NCBI GenBank assembly: GCA_950295325.1
Contig: OX485808.1
Location: forward strand, 498,501-562,500
Origin: Polytrichum commune
Taxonomy: Eukaryota; Streptophyta; Polytrichopsida; Polytrichales; Polytrichaceae
DNA: 64,000 nucleotides
Reading direction: 5' to 3'
The number at the start of each line of letters is the position of its first letter. Position 1 is the stretch's first letter. The notes beneath the pieces were generated by a model that was not told where the DNA came from, did no database searches, and saw only the letters and a program-made list of their open reading frames with translations. Shown one piece after another: positions 36,822 through 48,472 of the stretch. Both the position numbers and the translations under genes were made by a program.

Positions 36822-38259
36822 TGTCACATCCTTTGCGTTCTCCAATGTCCACCCGGCCGCCTTGGCTACGCCTGCCTTCAATGATTTCTTTCGTGTGAAT
36901 CGAGTCCTCGCCGTTGATTCCACACTACTGCACGAACCTTGGCTTGTTGATTCTATGAAGCATATAAGTTTAAGTATTAACAAATACTTGTGTAACTTAT
37001 GGTGGCCTCTCCTTTACAGGCCTTCACATTCCATTACTAAGTTCAACCTCAATGGTCAATCACCAATACATTTAAATGTTACACACACTCCTTCCTACCT
37101 AATGAATCCAACACTTAAAGTCTAAACATCATAAGTAAAAAACTATAAGAGTGTGTCACTAGTTTTTGGAAGTTTGGACATAGTCTCGGTTTTTTGGCTC
37201 TCAAAAATTCATATGAAGTCCAAAAAATGAGTTCTTCGTATCCATGGATAGGAACTGAAGTCCTCTACATGAATATGCAATAATATTTTTACTGCCACAA
37301 AGTATATGGTCGCAATTCTACGTTGTTCCCTTTGAATCTGCACTTTTTTACTAGTTTTTGGAAGTTTGGACATAGTCTCGGTTTTTATCTCTCAAAAATT
37401 CATATGAAGTCCAAAAAATGAGTTCTTGGTATTCATGGATAAGTAATGAAGTCCTCTACATGAATATGCAACAATATTTTCACTGCTAAAAAGTATATGG
37501 TCGCAATTCTACGCTGTTCCCTTTGAATCTACATTTTTTCACTAGTTTTTGGAATTTTGGACATAGTCTCGGTTTTTTGGCTCTGAAAAATTCATATGAA
37601 GTCCAACAAAACTAAATGCTCCAATAAGAGACTTTGCACATCCGCATAAGTATAAGGCTAATCAATGTAAATCCAAGGATTCAAACAAAGCCATAAATTG
37701 AACTTTAAATCATTCACGCCCAACTATTAACTAACAAGAGGTCAAGCCCTCTTCAAGGCCAACTAGCCTTGGCTCCTAACCTTACACCCATGCACACACA
37801 TGTACTCCTATTTTGCTTCCCACACACTCTCATTTATAACACGTGGGGTGCCAAGGAGCACGAAGGAAAGAGAGGATGAATGAAGGAAGAACAAGGTCTT
37901 AAATAGTGAGTTTGAGGAGGTGAGCACCCTCAAGGCTCACGATAAGCCTTCGATATTTCCTCCTATTTTGTAGGGTCTCATCTTATCTCCTAAGCCTTCC
38001 TCCCTCAAACCATCAACAAAGATCCTAATTCAAATATTTAACTATCTTTGGCTTTCTACCTACCACACTTTCCACCAAGGTCATGTCCTCACACTACTAA
38101 ACTTATTCAATCCACTCCACACAAGCCTAATGCTTAAATTTAGTTTTCTTCAAGCTTCACTCTTTTTATATTTTTGTGAATAGTCATAAATCATAAAAAC
38201 ACCACTTGTAATGTTTTACAAGTGTTAACAACACATGTGGGCATCATTTTGGGCTCACA
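36822..38259 (-). mobile_element. LTR, family 1, inserted in the transposase relic
   Basis: On minus it begins TGTGAGCCCAAAATGATG (38259) and shares internal landmarks with 15497-15960. The other end is probably TGTCACATCC at 36822, by alignment with the ends of the LTRs at 7 and 28914. No convincing 5-bp target duplication was found (ggtaa against ggaag), so the left edge is approximate. It contains a 192-bp tandem repeat and separates two coding parts of the transposase relic. Confidence 0.5.
37158..37605. repeat. 192-bp tandem repeat, about 2.4 copies
   Basis: Units start actagtttttgga at 37158, 37350 and 37541 and contain gacatagtctcggtttt, aattcatatgaagtcc and gtatatggtcgcaattctac. Units are nearly identical, so the expansion is recent. 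It lies inside the LTR-like block. Confidence 0.92.
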
Positions 38260-38765
38260 GGAAGGAATTTCATTCTCCCAACAATGTGGAGTATGAATTT
38301 TGGTTTAGCCCTGATGACATCAAGTGTTGTGTGACTGGCAATAAGAAGAAATATGTGTTGGATTGGCCTATAGTACCCAACACGTGGCCGTTGAAGATAG
38401 GTACCAATCTATCGAGAAAAGAGGTTTTGGCACTTAAAGATGTTGGATTTTAACTACAGCAGACAGAAACATTGTCCCGTCGTCGTAGGCTTTCAACAAT
38501 CGCAAGTCTTCCCATCTTTCGCTCGCATTTTTGTATGCCACCAAACCCGGACGCCCATCCTATATTCAGATTTGGAAAGACACTGCGTCGTAATCCAACA
38601 CCACCGCTGGTGGATCACAAAAACAAATCCAAGAGCGCCGGACTCATGAAAGGTTAATATGTGGTTGGGGTCACTGTCATTCTATATTCGGGCTTTGGAA
38701 TGATAATCAACATTGTCTACAACCAGGACATGACAAACCATGTCACAATTGACAACATCCCGTAT
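38260..38765 (+). pseudogene. Transposase-like relic, segment before the zinc finger
   Basis: Open coding stretch KEFHSPNNVEYEFWFSPDD ... KKYVLDWPIVPNTWPLKIG, then (one frame with a stop at 38453) RRRRLSTIASLPIFRSHF and DHKNKSKSAGLMKG, ending ...TIDNIPY exactly at the target site of the LTR at 38766. The reading frame resumes with a cysteine on the other side of that LTR. It is the continuation of the relic at 33742-36710. Confidence 0.55.
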
Positions 38766-39738
38766 TGTCACGCACCTCTCCATGAGGAGTGCCCGGAACA
38801 CCATGGGCACAAGAGGGACCCCAGATTGACACCGGGACTTGTGGAGCCATTGGTGAGAGGGCCCAAGTGATCCTAGTGTGGGTGAGGGCCCCGGGCGTTG
38901 GGAGTGCCTCCCGCCCACGGAGACTAGGAGGCACGAGGGTAAGGCCATGTGCTATGCTTAGCTTATGGTGTGCAGATTTCATAATGCTCTAGAACACCTC
39001 AATCGGAGGTGTGAGCTAGGAGTTATGGCAATTTGAGTGGGGCACTATCCCGGGACAGTGCCCTGGTACAGCAGTGGCCTGGGAGTGCCTCCCGGGACTG
39101 CCAAGGTTTGAACAACCATAGCTTCCTCAATACGTGCCTGAATGAGGCATGTGAGGGGTCCATCGGCATCCACGTGAAGCGTAGATGAAGATGGAGTGGT
39201 AATTTGTTAGCATCTGGCATCATACAAGGAAGTTATGATGGTCTGAAGCTGCTAAGGGCTTCTAGGCCCAGCGGCTAAGGGAAAATGTCTATTTGGTCCC
39301 AACTTTTGGTAGAAAGACAAAAGGTTTCTTGACGGTGGGGTAGGGGCCCCGCCTAGACTGCTAGAGGCTTATATCGGTGAGGTGGTGTGGCCTCACCTAC
39401 CCGAGGTCGAACGGCACGGCCTCCATGGGCATTGGCCCAATATGAGGCCATAGTTGCCTAGTATGCTTCGGGTTGTTATAGTGTTGCTCCGGCAATGCGA
39501 TGATGAACATAGGATTGGACTTCCATAGATGGAAGTTTACATCAAAGAATTGGTTACCGATTAAGGGGTGAGTCCCGAAAGCAAAGTAAGAGGGTTAGTT
39601 CCCCTCTTATGATCTATAAGGTCCGGGGTAGGAGGAGCTAATCATTAGCATGGCGGAATGCGAAGGGTTAGCGCTCGTAAGCTTTGCTAGAAATAAAAAT
39701 TGGCAAGATTGTTAAGGGGGCTAGCAAGGGTTTCGACA
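38766..39738. mobile_element. Solo LTR, family 2, interrupting a SWIM zinc finger
   Basis: Starts TGTCACGCAC and ends TTTCGACA. The flanking pentamers are cgtat (38761-38765) and cgcat (39739-39743), one transition apart. Removing it and one pentamer joins the coding IPY to C-I-W-S-DFTKMSSH in frame. Its end is shared (inverted) with 13432-13605. It is GC-richer than its surroundings. Confidence 0.75.
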
Positions 39739-39947
39739 CGCATTGCATATGGTCGGATTTCACGAAAATGTCTTCTCATGCATTGGGAAAGAAAGGAAAA
39801 TGGGTGTATTGCAAACATCTTTATTATGTGTTTAGATTTTTGTGCAAGGTAGATTACGAGAATGGCAAGTTCATTCATGCACCTACATATACCTATAATG
39901 AGGTCATGCAAATACTTGAACTTGTTGGTATTGTAAAATGCGAGTAG
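39739..39947 (+). pseudogene. Transposase-like relic, SWIM zinc finger and C-terminus
   Basis: Reads DFTKMSSHALGKKGKWVYCK then HLYYVFRFLCKVDYENG and ends HAPTYTYNEVMQILELVG to a stop at 39947. The C-x-H of a SWIM finger (CKH) is intact. The preceding C-x-C is degraded (C-I-W). SWIM fingers are typical of plant MULE transposases and their domesticated relatives. The piece is clean but cannot be expressed as a whole because the gene is interrupted by two LTRs and several stops. Confidence 0.6.
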
Positions 39948-40195
39948 TATTACAAGTGTTCTATTAAGCAACATATATTTGAATGTCAATAAATGACATG
40001 TTTTGGTTTGATTTATTATAATAAAAATTAGCAATGGACATAAAGTATTTAAAATGATTCATGGGAATACATTTCCTCCCTCCTGCTTCATTTAAAATAT
40101 TTATAATTAAACATATTCAATTCATGTAGTACTATATGTAGTTTATGATCCCTAAACCCATGCACCTTTACTAATTTTGAATTCATTACTCATGT

Positions 40196-40741
40196 GTCGG
40201 GTACGCAACTCCAATATTATATGGTCCTGATTATAATCACTTATAATGCGTTTTAGTCCAATATTGAGTGATACAATTTGTTTTAATGTAGGAAACCCTT
40301 GTAGCCCTTCTAACAAGAAATCCAAAAATGTAATTATATATAGGAAATGAATATATTTTGAAGCATATAATTGCATTAAAAAACCTAATTATATGATTTT
40401 TTAATACATGTACCATAGGTCAAACTACCCAACTTTTTGGATTTTTTAATAAAATTTTAACATTGTGAATGAATTATAATTTTAATAGGAGGAAACTATT
40501 CGTGGCTTATAATTTTAATAGAAGACTTAATAAATATGCAACCCAATTTTTTTTTCATCTCAATTATTTAATTTGGTCTTACCCAACTATTTTTTCATCT
40601 CATTTTATTTAATTTGGTCTTCACCCAACTTTTTGATCATTTTAATTTGATATAATTTGATATAATTTTTAGAAAAACCGTCCTTTAAGCCGTTTTAAGT
40701 ACGATGCCCCCTGCGTATAATATGGGAGTTGTGTACCCGGG
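40196..40741 (-). mobile_element. GGGTACGCAACTCCC TIR element, copy 2
   Basis: A 546-bp inverted relative of 31488-32023, with ends gtcgggtacgcaactcc and cccgggtacacaactccc (reversed right end). A perfect 8-bp target duplication actcatgt lies at 40188-40195 and 40742-40749. Its private target duplication shows an independent insertion. Confidence 0.85.
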
Positions 40742-40749
40742 ACTCATGT

Positions 40750-40855
40750 ATTACCGCTCATTGCTCATGTGTTACTGCTCACTGCTCATGTGTTACTGCT
40801 CACTGCTCATGTCATACTACTCACCCTTCACTGCTCACTGCTCATCGCTCATAAG
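40750..40855. repeat. Short tandem repeat of ctcatgtgttactgctcactg
   Basis: About four imperfect units of 10-24 bp built from gctcactgctcatgtgttact, immediately right of the TIR element copy 2. The first unit includes the element's target duplication (actcatgt), so the repeat may have attracted or followed the insertion. Confidence 0.75.
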
Positions 40856-41446
40856 ATAGTTTCCGTCATCATGGCACATTGTTAACGGACATATAGACGT
40901 CAATATATAAGGTTCATATTTTGATAATTTTCTCGTTTTTATTATTATGTTGATTGTCATTTCTTTTGGTGTTTATCATAATTTAAACATCATGAGTTTG
41001 CTCAATGTTATTATCTCCAACCGATCCATGCTCTTCACGTTGACACTATTGATCATTTGTCATCACGTGTTGCCATTTTTGGTATGCCACAGTTTAATCA
41101 TTGACATTTGGAGCACCATGGTTGAATTGCAACTAGTTAGTTTCTTATGCACAACTATGTTGCAATTAACTAATTGAGCTGATTAAAAAACTTTAAAAGC
41201 TCAATGAAAATTATCCAGAAAGGGGGGGGGATGAACCCCTAAATTCTATAAGTAAAATATCCTCAGTTAATCCATATCATTAAGGAATTTATGTCAAACT
41301 ATAAGGCATCCTAGATACACCCTTTGTAGATTTTTATATCAAGATACGGTTGTCTAAAAAGCAAGAATTAAGGTAAATAACCCCCCATCAAATACCATGT
41401 TAATTCATGTGTATACCTTAAATTACAAGGAATGATCTCTACGAAT

Positions 41447-41724
41447 TTGCAACCTCCTTTCAACTCCCAATTCTATAACGATAAAATGCTCATTAGTTGA
41501 ATATAATATTAGTCAACAAGCTTAGGCACTTCCCCACATCATGTTGACATTGTTGCTTTGTATGGCGAAAAACTACAAGATTCCCAAGAAATACTCCCTC
41601 CATTCCATGGCCCATCCAAGTGCCTAAGCTTGTTGACTAATGTTATGAGTGGAGATCGCATGTAACTACACTTTGACACCTATCGATGTGGCCCACTTTG
41701 CTTTTGACATAGCACAATAATTTT
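41447..41724. repeat. Hairpin-type repeat, SINE-free copy
   Basis: Direct relative of 32207-32862 without the SINE. The inner inverted repeats attagtcaacaagcttaggc and gcctaagcttgttgactaat flank about 90 bp. It provides the empty-site comparison for the SINE insertion. Confidence 0.75.
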
Positions 41725-42282
41725 GATCAATATAACTTTCTTTGAACCATAACCTTATGAACCCACAATGTCATATGTCCAAAACTAGAATATGAAATAA
41801 ATGATTTTAAATACATATAATAGTTTTAAAAATAGAAACATGGTTTATTGTGGATAAAATATAATATCAATGTAGTAATAAGATTGTATCAAAGTATGTA
41901 TTATTTCATTTAATTTCATTTTCAATATAAACATGCAACTAATGATAAGGCACCTTAATTTTCAACATACACATAAACTACAGTGGGTTACGACACTTTC
42001 TACCCATCCCAACTTCCAACCATAGTAATAGGCGTAAACAATGTACTGCTTAAATCAATAATTTTGACTACTTGACTCCATGTAATAATTGATTGCCAAA
42101 GGTATGCTTCATGGTAAATATTTATGGAAGCCCCAAATTACACAAGAATTCCAAACGTGTCATTGGCAACATAGCCGAATGCAACGATGCAATGGAATGA
42201 TTGGGTCCTTCATTTTGCACATTTATTTCTTTATTTACCCATATTGATGGACAACAAGCACATACAACTCAAGGCGTATTTA

Positions 42283-42650
42283 CACAAAAGCCATTAGGCC
42301 ATGGCTCTTGAGAATCTTGGAGTTCTCATTGGTTGAGAGTGTCACGAGCCCCTGCTTTAGGTTTACGTGAGGGTAGTTTTGGACCACAACCCATCACATC
42401 CTCAAAGAATGAAAAAGCTTCATGGAATCCCACATGCCAAGTATGGTTAATATTGGCCAAGATTGTAAGGATTTTTTTAGACGGCTCTTGCAAGTGAGCT
42501 TGGTGATATTTTCTATAGGAATTTGGGTTTACACTAAGGACTTGAACCCTCCAAAACACTTTGGGCTATAGTTCATAGACTTGTTTATGGTGTCATCCAA
42601 AAAGCGGGGTGCCATGGTCATTTAAGAGCCATGGCCTAATGGTTTTGGTG
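42283..42650. mobile_element. TA-target MITE (CACAAAAGCCATTAGGCC ends)
   Basis: Inverted termini of about 27 bp (cacaaaagccattaggccat and reversed caccaaaaccattaggccat, both continuing ggctctt) are flanked by TA (42281-42282 and 42651-42652). The 368-bp body is non-coding. Only one copy was seen in the window. Confidence 0.7.
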
Positions 42651-42652
42651 TA

Positions 42653-44886
42653 ATAACGACCTTAAAAAGCATCCAAAACTCCAATCCTTATTGCATGAAA
42701 GTGGATTGCATTTATTAAAACAAAAAAGTCTAAAAGGTGGTAAACAAATTAGAATAACGTATGATTACACTTAGTGGTTTTGAGGAATTCACTTAGCCTT
42801 ATGTGTGGTATACACGTGAGTAATCCGGGTATTTTATTGGGGGCTATAATGTGAATATTTAGAACTGTAAGTGACCCAAATTTCATATGAATTGGTCCTC
42901 CAACTCTACTAGTACTTATAATTCTTGGCCATGTGTTTTTAAGGGATCCTATGTTAATTGTAAAGTTTTGAAATGGTTTCTCTACATTGTCCAACAACAA
43001 TACAATCAAATATAAAACATCATGTTGGCGGAAAATTTATTTTGAGCATGTCAACACTCTTCACCACTGTGCACCTCCTACATATTCACTCCTTTCAATA
43101 ATGATGACAAAGATAATGCCCTTGATCAAAGCAAAACTCGTATAATTTAGTCATCGAGAAATTCATTAAAGTGACACGAGAGTCATAGCTTCATTGATAG
43201 GAGAAGAGCACACAAGTTCTAAGCTCTTGTTTACCTCTTGCCAAATGCCAATGCATATGTGACTTGCTCTTGCGACCCAACTCATAGTGTCCGTAGTTGT
43301 TTTACAACCTCCATGTTGTGTTCAAATTTTGAATCCTAAACCTTCAAAGTTCCAACCCTTACCTCACCAAACAATTGACATCCCCAATTGTCCAAGGTAT
43401 ATCCATGTTTCAACACAAATGTAATGTCTTTTCATCAAGCCCATTGAACCTACTATACAAAAATTAGAATATTCTATGCACATACTACATTTGAAAAAAT
43501 GTAATCTAATGACGTGGAATTTGTAGAATTGTATATTAATTGATATAGCATTCTAACCTTTATGCTACTAATTGATACTATGTAACTTCAACTCCAAATA
43601 TGATAATTATTTTAAAGGAATGAACTGCACCCTGCATTTTAATTTGGACCTTTTTGTTCTAATTTACCTGAACTGGAATCCCCGGGCTAGTCGTGTGATT
43701 GGGATTGTCTTTCAATGCACGTATTAGTTTTATGCAACAATTTGCTTCATTTCACTATACTATGGTGCATAATAGAAAGAGAGGAGAAAGTCTTATGACT
43801 ATCATACAAAATTATTATTTGTATGATGCTATTTCAACATTTTATTATCTTGACATGATAAATTTGCATCTAGAAAGTGTGTGATGTCACTAAAATTACA
43901 ATGTCGTTGGTCCTATGTGGACAATTTATATGAACAACATGCTTTATAATTATTATTTTTGGATGTGTTCCCGTCGTTAATTCCGCACTTCGAATCTTTA
44001 TCTAATCGATTCCTTGCCAAGACTTGCGGAAGAAACCCATACATAAAATGTACAACATCTTTGTTGATGCTCCACGAATTCCAAGAAAAGGTTCACCAAG
44101 GTGGAACGTGTTGTCTCCACATGGATAAGTGCAAACCTCAACATAGATCATGTTGTCCAATCGAAATATGCATCTACATTCACGAGCTTCACAAATCAAA
44201 ATGCAATATCTAGACAAGGATTTATAAAAGTCCAAAAATTGGAAAATGACCAATTAACAAGTAAAGAAAATTTCAATGTTGGGTGATTTTGACGTTTCTT
44301 CGCGTCGAAGAATGTTGGAAGAAATTTTGCAAGACCATGAAATGTTTGATCCATCTCACGCCAAAGTTTGATGGGTTTTTTTTCTTCACCTCTCATGGTG
44401 AACTTTTGCCCCAAAAAGCATTTGGCTTTGCCAAAAAGAAAACATTGTATGTCACCACTTTCAATGAAAGCCTTCCAATTGAGCTCTATTGTTGTTGTTG
44501 TTGATTGCTAAAATGTGGACACAATGTTATGCTTTGTGAATCTTGAGCACCTTTTCCTCCAGTGGGTTGCGAAAAAAGTAACAAAAGTTGCATTTTTTTT
44601 TTTTTTTTTCTCCCCGGTGGTACAACAAATTCGCAATCACAATGATGGGAGTATTCTTCCATCCAAAATCAAAGTCTTGCAAATATGGTTTCACTTTCTT
44701 GTGAGGAGAGAGTTGGAGAAAACATTATCTACATGTAGATAGTTCCAATGATGGAGTGGAAAGTTGAGAGAAGGCGTGTGGCAATGTATATTGCTTTGTT
44801 TTGTTGACGAGTAGATGAGATATGCAAATACTTGCAAAGTTTTGTGGGTAGACCATGAAGAAGTTGAGAGTTACATGGAATGGATG
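42653..44886. other. Intergenic, possible unidentified coding relic at 43950-44500
   Basis: No intact gene. Short plus-strand stretches in changing frames (for example SKYASTFTSFTNQNAISRQ near 44160 and FDVSSRRRMLEEILQDHEM near 44290) suggest an old coding relic that I cannot assign. A run of 17 T lies at 44593-44609. Confidence 0.35.
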
Positions 44887-45808
44887 CATTAGATGCACAA
44901 TCAACATCCATTCAATATAACATGCCTTGTCTTCATATGGCTATGCTAAAAGCCTTTATTGACCCCCTCTACAATATACACATTTGTAATGTAAAAAATC
45001 TTGCAAAGCAAATGTAGTTTCACTTCATAAAGCTCAAAGACGTTGCATTTTTCAAATCAACTTCTGATTGTGTTCAATAGCACCACACAATATCCTTACA
45101 TCCACTCAATTCCGGATACAATAATAGAGGAAATACATGATGCATCCACCTACTAAAGGCCTATGGTATCTCTTACAAGCCTATTTACTAACATATTTGG
45201 AAGGGGGGACAACAAGGCCAACTCATCCAACCTCCAATATCTCCTTCCACATTTTACAACTAGTTACTTAAGCAAGTTCTAGGATGTCAAATTAATCCAC
45301 GCATCGGGTATCTTGTATAGGCCATTACACCCTTTCAAGTGCAACACATCAAAAATGTCAATACACCAAAGGCCTCTAGTATCTACTTTAGGCCATTCCA
45401 ATCAAATAAATCCAACAAGGTCAAGGAAGTTGAGTCCACAACGTCCCCTGAACCTCATTTGAGCCTTTACACACATTTAAATATAAAGATATTAAGGAAG
45501 TTAAGTTATCCCAAAACCTCAAATATGTTTTCTAAGCCTTGACATCTACATAAGTTGACTCTACTCCGGAAGACCATGCTGCCCACCGCCTCAGATATTT
45601 CTTTCCAGCTAATACCCAACGCCTTACATTTTCAAGCCTACACAACCATTCATTTTGATCGACAACATTGAATCCAAGACATCAGTTTTCGACAGAATTG
45701 ACTCAAACGTTTGCCCATGCATAACTTCACCTCTTTGACCTCTTTTTTCTCGCAATAAACAATATTCTCCACCATCGTCACAACGGTCTTATCGAAGGCC
45801 TTTGGTAT

Positions 45809-48472
45809 CCCTTTCAAGCCTTCACAACCACTAAAGTTGAGGGAGGTCAAGGAGGACAAGTTACCCAATGACTCCCGTATCTCCTTCAAGCCTTCACACC
45901 TACTTAAGTCCAGGGAGGTCAAGGGGGTTAAGTTACTCAATGCTTCCGGTATCTCCTTCAGGCCTTCACACTCAATTAAGTCGAGGGAGGTCAAGGAGGT
46001 CAAGTTACCCAACGCCTCCGGTATCTCCTTCAAACTTCGACACCCCTTTAAATTAAGGGAGGTCAAGGAGGTCAAGTTACCCAACGCCTCCGGCATCTCC
46101 TTCAAGGCTTCACACCAACTTAAGTCGAGGGAGGTCAAGGAGGTCAAGTTACCCAAAGCCTCCGGTATCTCCTTCAAGCCTTCACACCCACTTAAGTCCA
46201 GGGTGGTCAAGGAGGTCAAGTTACCCAACGCCTCCGGTATCTCCTTCAAACTTCGACACCCCTTTAAATTAAGGGAGGTCAAGGAGGTCAAGTTACCCAA
46301 CGCCTCCGGCATCTCCTTCAAAGCTTCACACCAACTTAAGTCGAGGGAGGTCAAGGAGGTCAAGTTACCCAAAGCCTCCGGTATCTCCTTCAAGCCTTCA
46401 CACCCACTTAAGTCCAGGGTGGTCAAGGAGGTCAAGTTACCCAACGCCTCCGGTATCTCCTTCAAACTTCGACACCCCTTTAAATTAAGGGAGGTCAAGG
46501 AGGTCAAGTTACCCAACGCCTCCGGCATCTCCTTCAAGGCTTCACACCAACTTAAGTCGAGGGAGGTCAAGGAGGTCAAGTTACCCAAAGCCTCCGGTAT
46601 CTCCTTCAAGCCTTCACACCCACTTAAGTCCAGGGTGGTCAAGGAGGTCAAGTTACCCAACGCCTCCGGTATCTCCTTCAAACTTCGACACCCCTTTAAA
46701 TTAAGGGAGGTCAAGGAGGTCAAGTTACCCAACGCCTCCGGCATCTCCTTCAAAGCTTCACACCAACTTAAGTCGAGGGAGGTCAAGGAGGTCAAGTTAC
46801 CCAAAGCCTCCGGTATCTCCTTCAAGCCTTCACACCCACTTAAGTCCAGGGTGGTCAAGGAGGTCAAGTTACCCAACGCCTCCGGTATCTCCTTCAAGCC
46901 TTTGCACCAACTTAAGTCGAGGGAGGTCAAGGAGGTCAAGTTACCCAACGCCTCCGGTATCTCCTTGAAGTCTTCACAAAAACTTAAGTCGAGGGTGGTC
47001 AAGGAGGTCAAGTTACCCAACGCCTCCGGTATCTCCTTCAAGCTTTCACACCCACATAACTTGAGGTAGGTCAAGGAGGTCAAGTTACCCAACGCCTCCG
47101 GTATCTCCTTCAAGCCTTCACACCCACTTAACCTGAGGGTGGTCAAGGAGGTCAAGTTACCCAACGCCTCCGGTATCTCCTTCAAGCCTTCACACCTACT
47201 TAAGTCGAGGGAGGTCAAGGAGGTCAAGTTACCCAAAACCTCCGGTATCTCCTTCAAGCCTTTACACCCACTTAAGTCCAGGGTGGTCAAGGAGGTCAAG
47301 TTACCCAACGCCTCCGGTATCTCCTTCAAGCCTTTGCACTAACTTAAGTCGAGGGAGGTCAAGGAGGTCAAGTTATCCAACGCCTCCGGTATCTCCTTCA
47401 AGCCTTCACACCTACTTAAGTTGAGGGAGGTCAAGGAGGTCAAGTTACCCAACGCCTCCGGTATCTCCTTCAAGCCTTCACACCAACTTAAGTCGAGGGA
47501 GGTCAAGGAGGTCAAGTTACCCAAAGCCTCCGGTATCTCCTTCAAGCCTTTACACCCACTTAAGTCCAGGGTGGTCAAGGAGGTCAAGTTACCCAACGCC
47601 TCCGGTATCTCCTTCAAGCCTTCACACCTACTTAAGTTGAGGGAGGTCAAGGAGGTCAAGTTACCCAACGCCTCCGGCATCTCCTTCAAGGCTTCACACC
47701 AACTTAAGTCGAGGGAGGTCAAGGAGGTCAAGTTACCCAAAGCCTCCGGTATCTCCTTCAAGCCTTCACACCCACTTAAGTCCAGGGTGGTCAAGGAGGT
47801 CAAGTTACCCAACGCCTCCGGTATCTCCTTCAAACTTCGACACCCCTTTAAATTAAGGGAGGTCAAGGAGGTCAAGTTACCCAACGCCTCCGGCATCTCC
47901 TTCAAAGCTTCACACCAACTTAAGTCGAGGGAGGTCAAGGAGGTCAAGTTACCCAAAGCCTCCGGTATCTCCTTCAAGCCTTCACACCCACTTAAGTCCA
48001 GGGTGGTCAAGGAGGTCAAGTTACCCAACGCCTCCGGTATCTCCTTCAAGCCTTTGCACCAACTTAAGTCGAGGGAGGTCAAGGAGGTCAAGTTACCCAA
48101 CGCCTCCGGTATCTCCTTGAAGTCTTCACAAAAACTTAAGTCGAGGGTGGTCAAGGAGGTCAAGTTACCCAACGCCTCCGGTATCTCCTTCAAGCCATCA
48201 CACCGATTTAAGTTGAGGGAGGTCAAGGAGGTCAAGTTACCCAACGCCTCGGATATCTCCTTCAAGCCTTTACACCTACTTAAGTCGAGGTAGGTCAAGG
48301 AGGTCAAGTTACCCAACGCCTCCGGTATCTCCTTCAAGCCTTCACACCCACTTAAGTTGAGGGAGGTCAAGGAGGTCAAGTTACCCAATGCCTCCGGTAT
48401 CTCCTTCAAACCTTTACACTCACTTAAGTCAAAATAAGTCAACATGTTTAAGTTGCCTATGGTGCTTGGTAG
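45809..48472 (-). repeat. 72-bp tandem array encoding 37 LRRs (PNL-B)
   Basis: Exactly 2664 bp, or 37 units of 72 bp. A seven-unit series (FCEDF, WCKGL, SGCEGL, WCEAL, KGCRSL, SGCEGL, WCEAL) occurs at units 5-11 and again at 21-27, showing block duplication within the array. Confidence 0.95.
46025..46888 (-). repeat. Higher-order repeat: four 216-bp (2 x 432-bp) blocks
   Basis: Units 23-34 are four copies of a three-LRR block (SGCEGL / SWCEAL / KGCRSL). Copies alternate at one site: ttcaaggctt near 46104 and 46534, ttcaaagctt near 46319 and 46750. The true last-duplicated unit is therefore 432 bp (six LRRs). The same alternation appears near 47690 and 47904. Confidence 0.9.

Noticed and set aside
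31488-40741. One 9.25-kb autonomous transposon with 540-bp terminal inverted repeats enclosing the transposase relic
   Set aside because: Each end copy has its own different, perfect 8-bp target duplication, so they are separate insertions.
45837-48293. Long plus-strand open frames (410 and 290 codons, REVKEVKLPNASG repeats) antisense to the PNL-B LRRs
   Set aside because: They are the reverse reading of a frame-preserving 72-bp repeat that lacks stops by chance, repeated many times. The minus strand encodes a canonical LRR.
45809-48472. CRISPR-like or satellite array
   Set aside because: The units are contiguous without spacers and encode canonical LRRs in one frame following a kinase and an NB-ARC.
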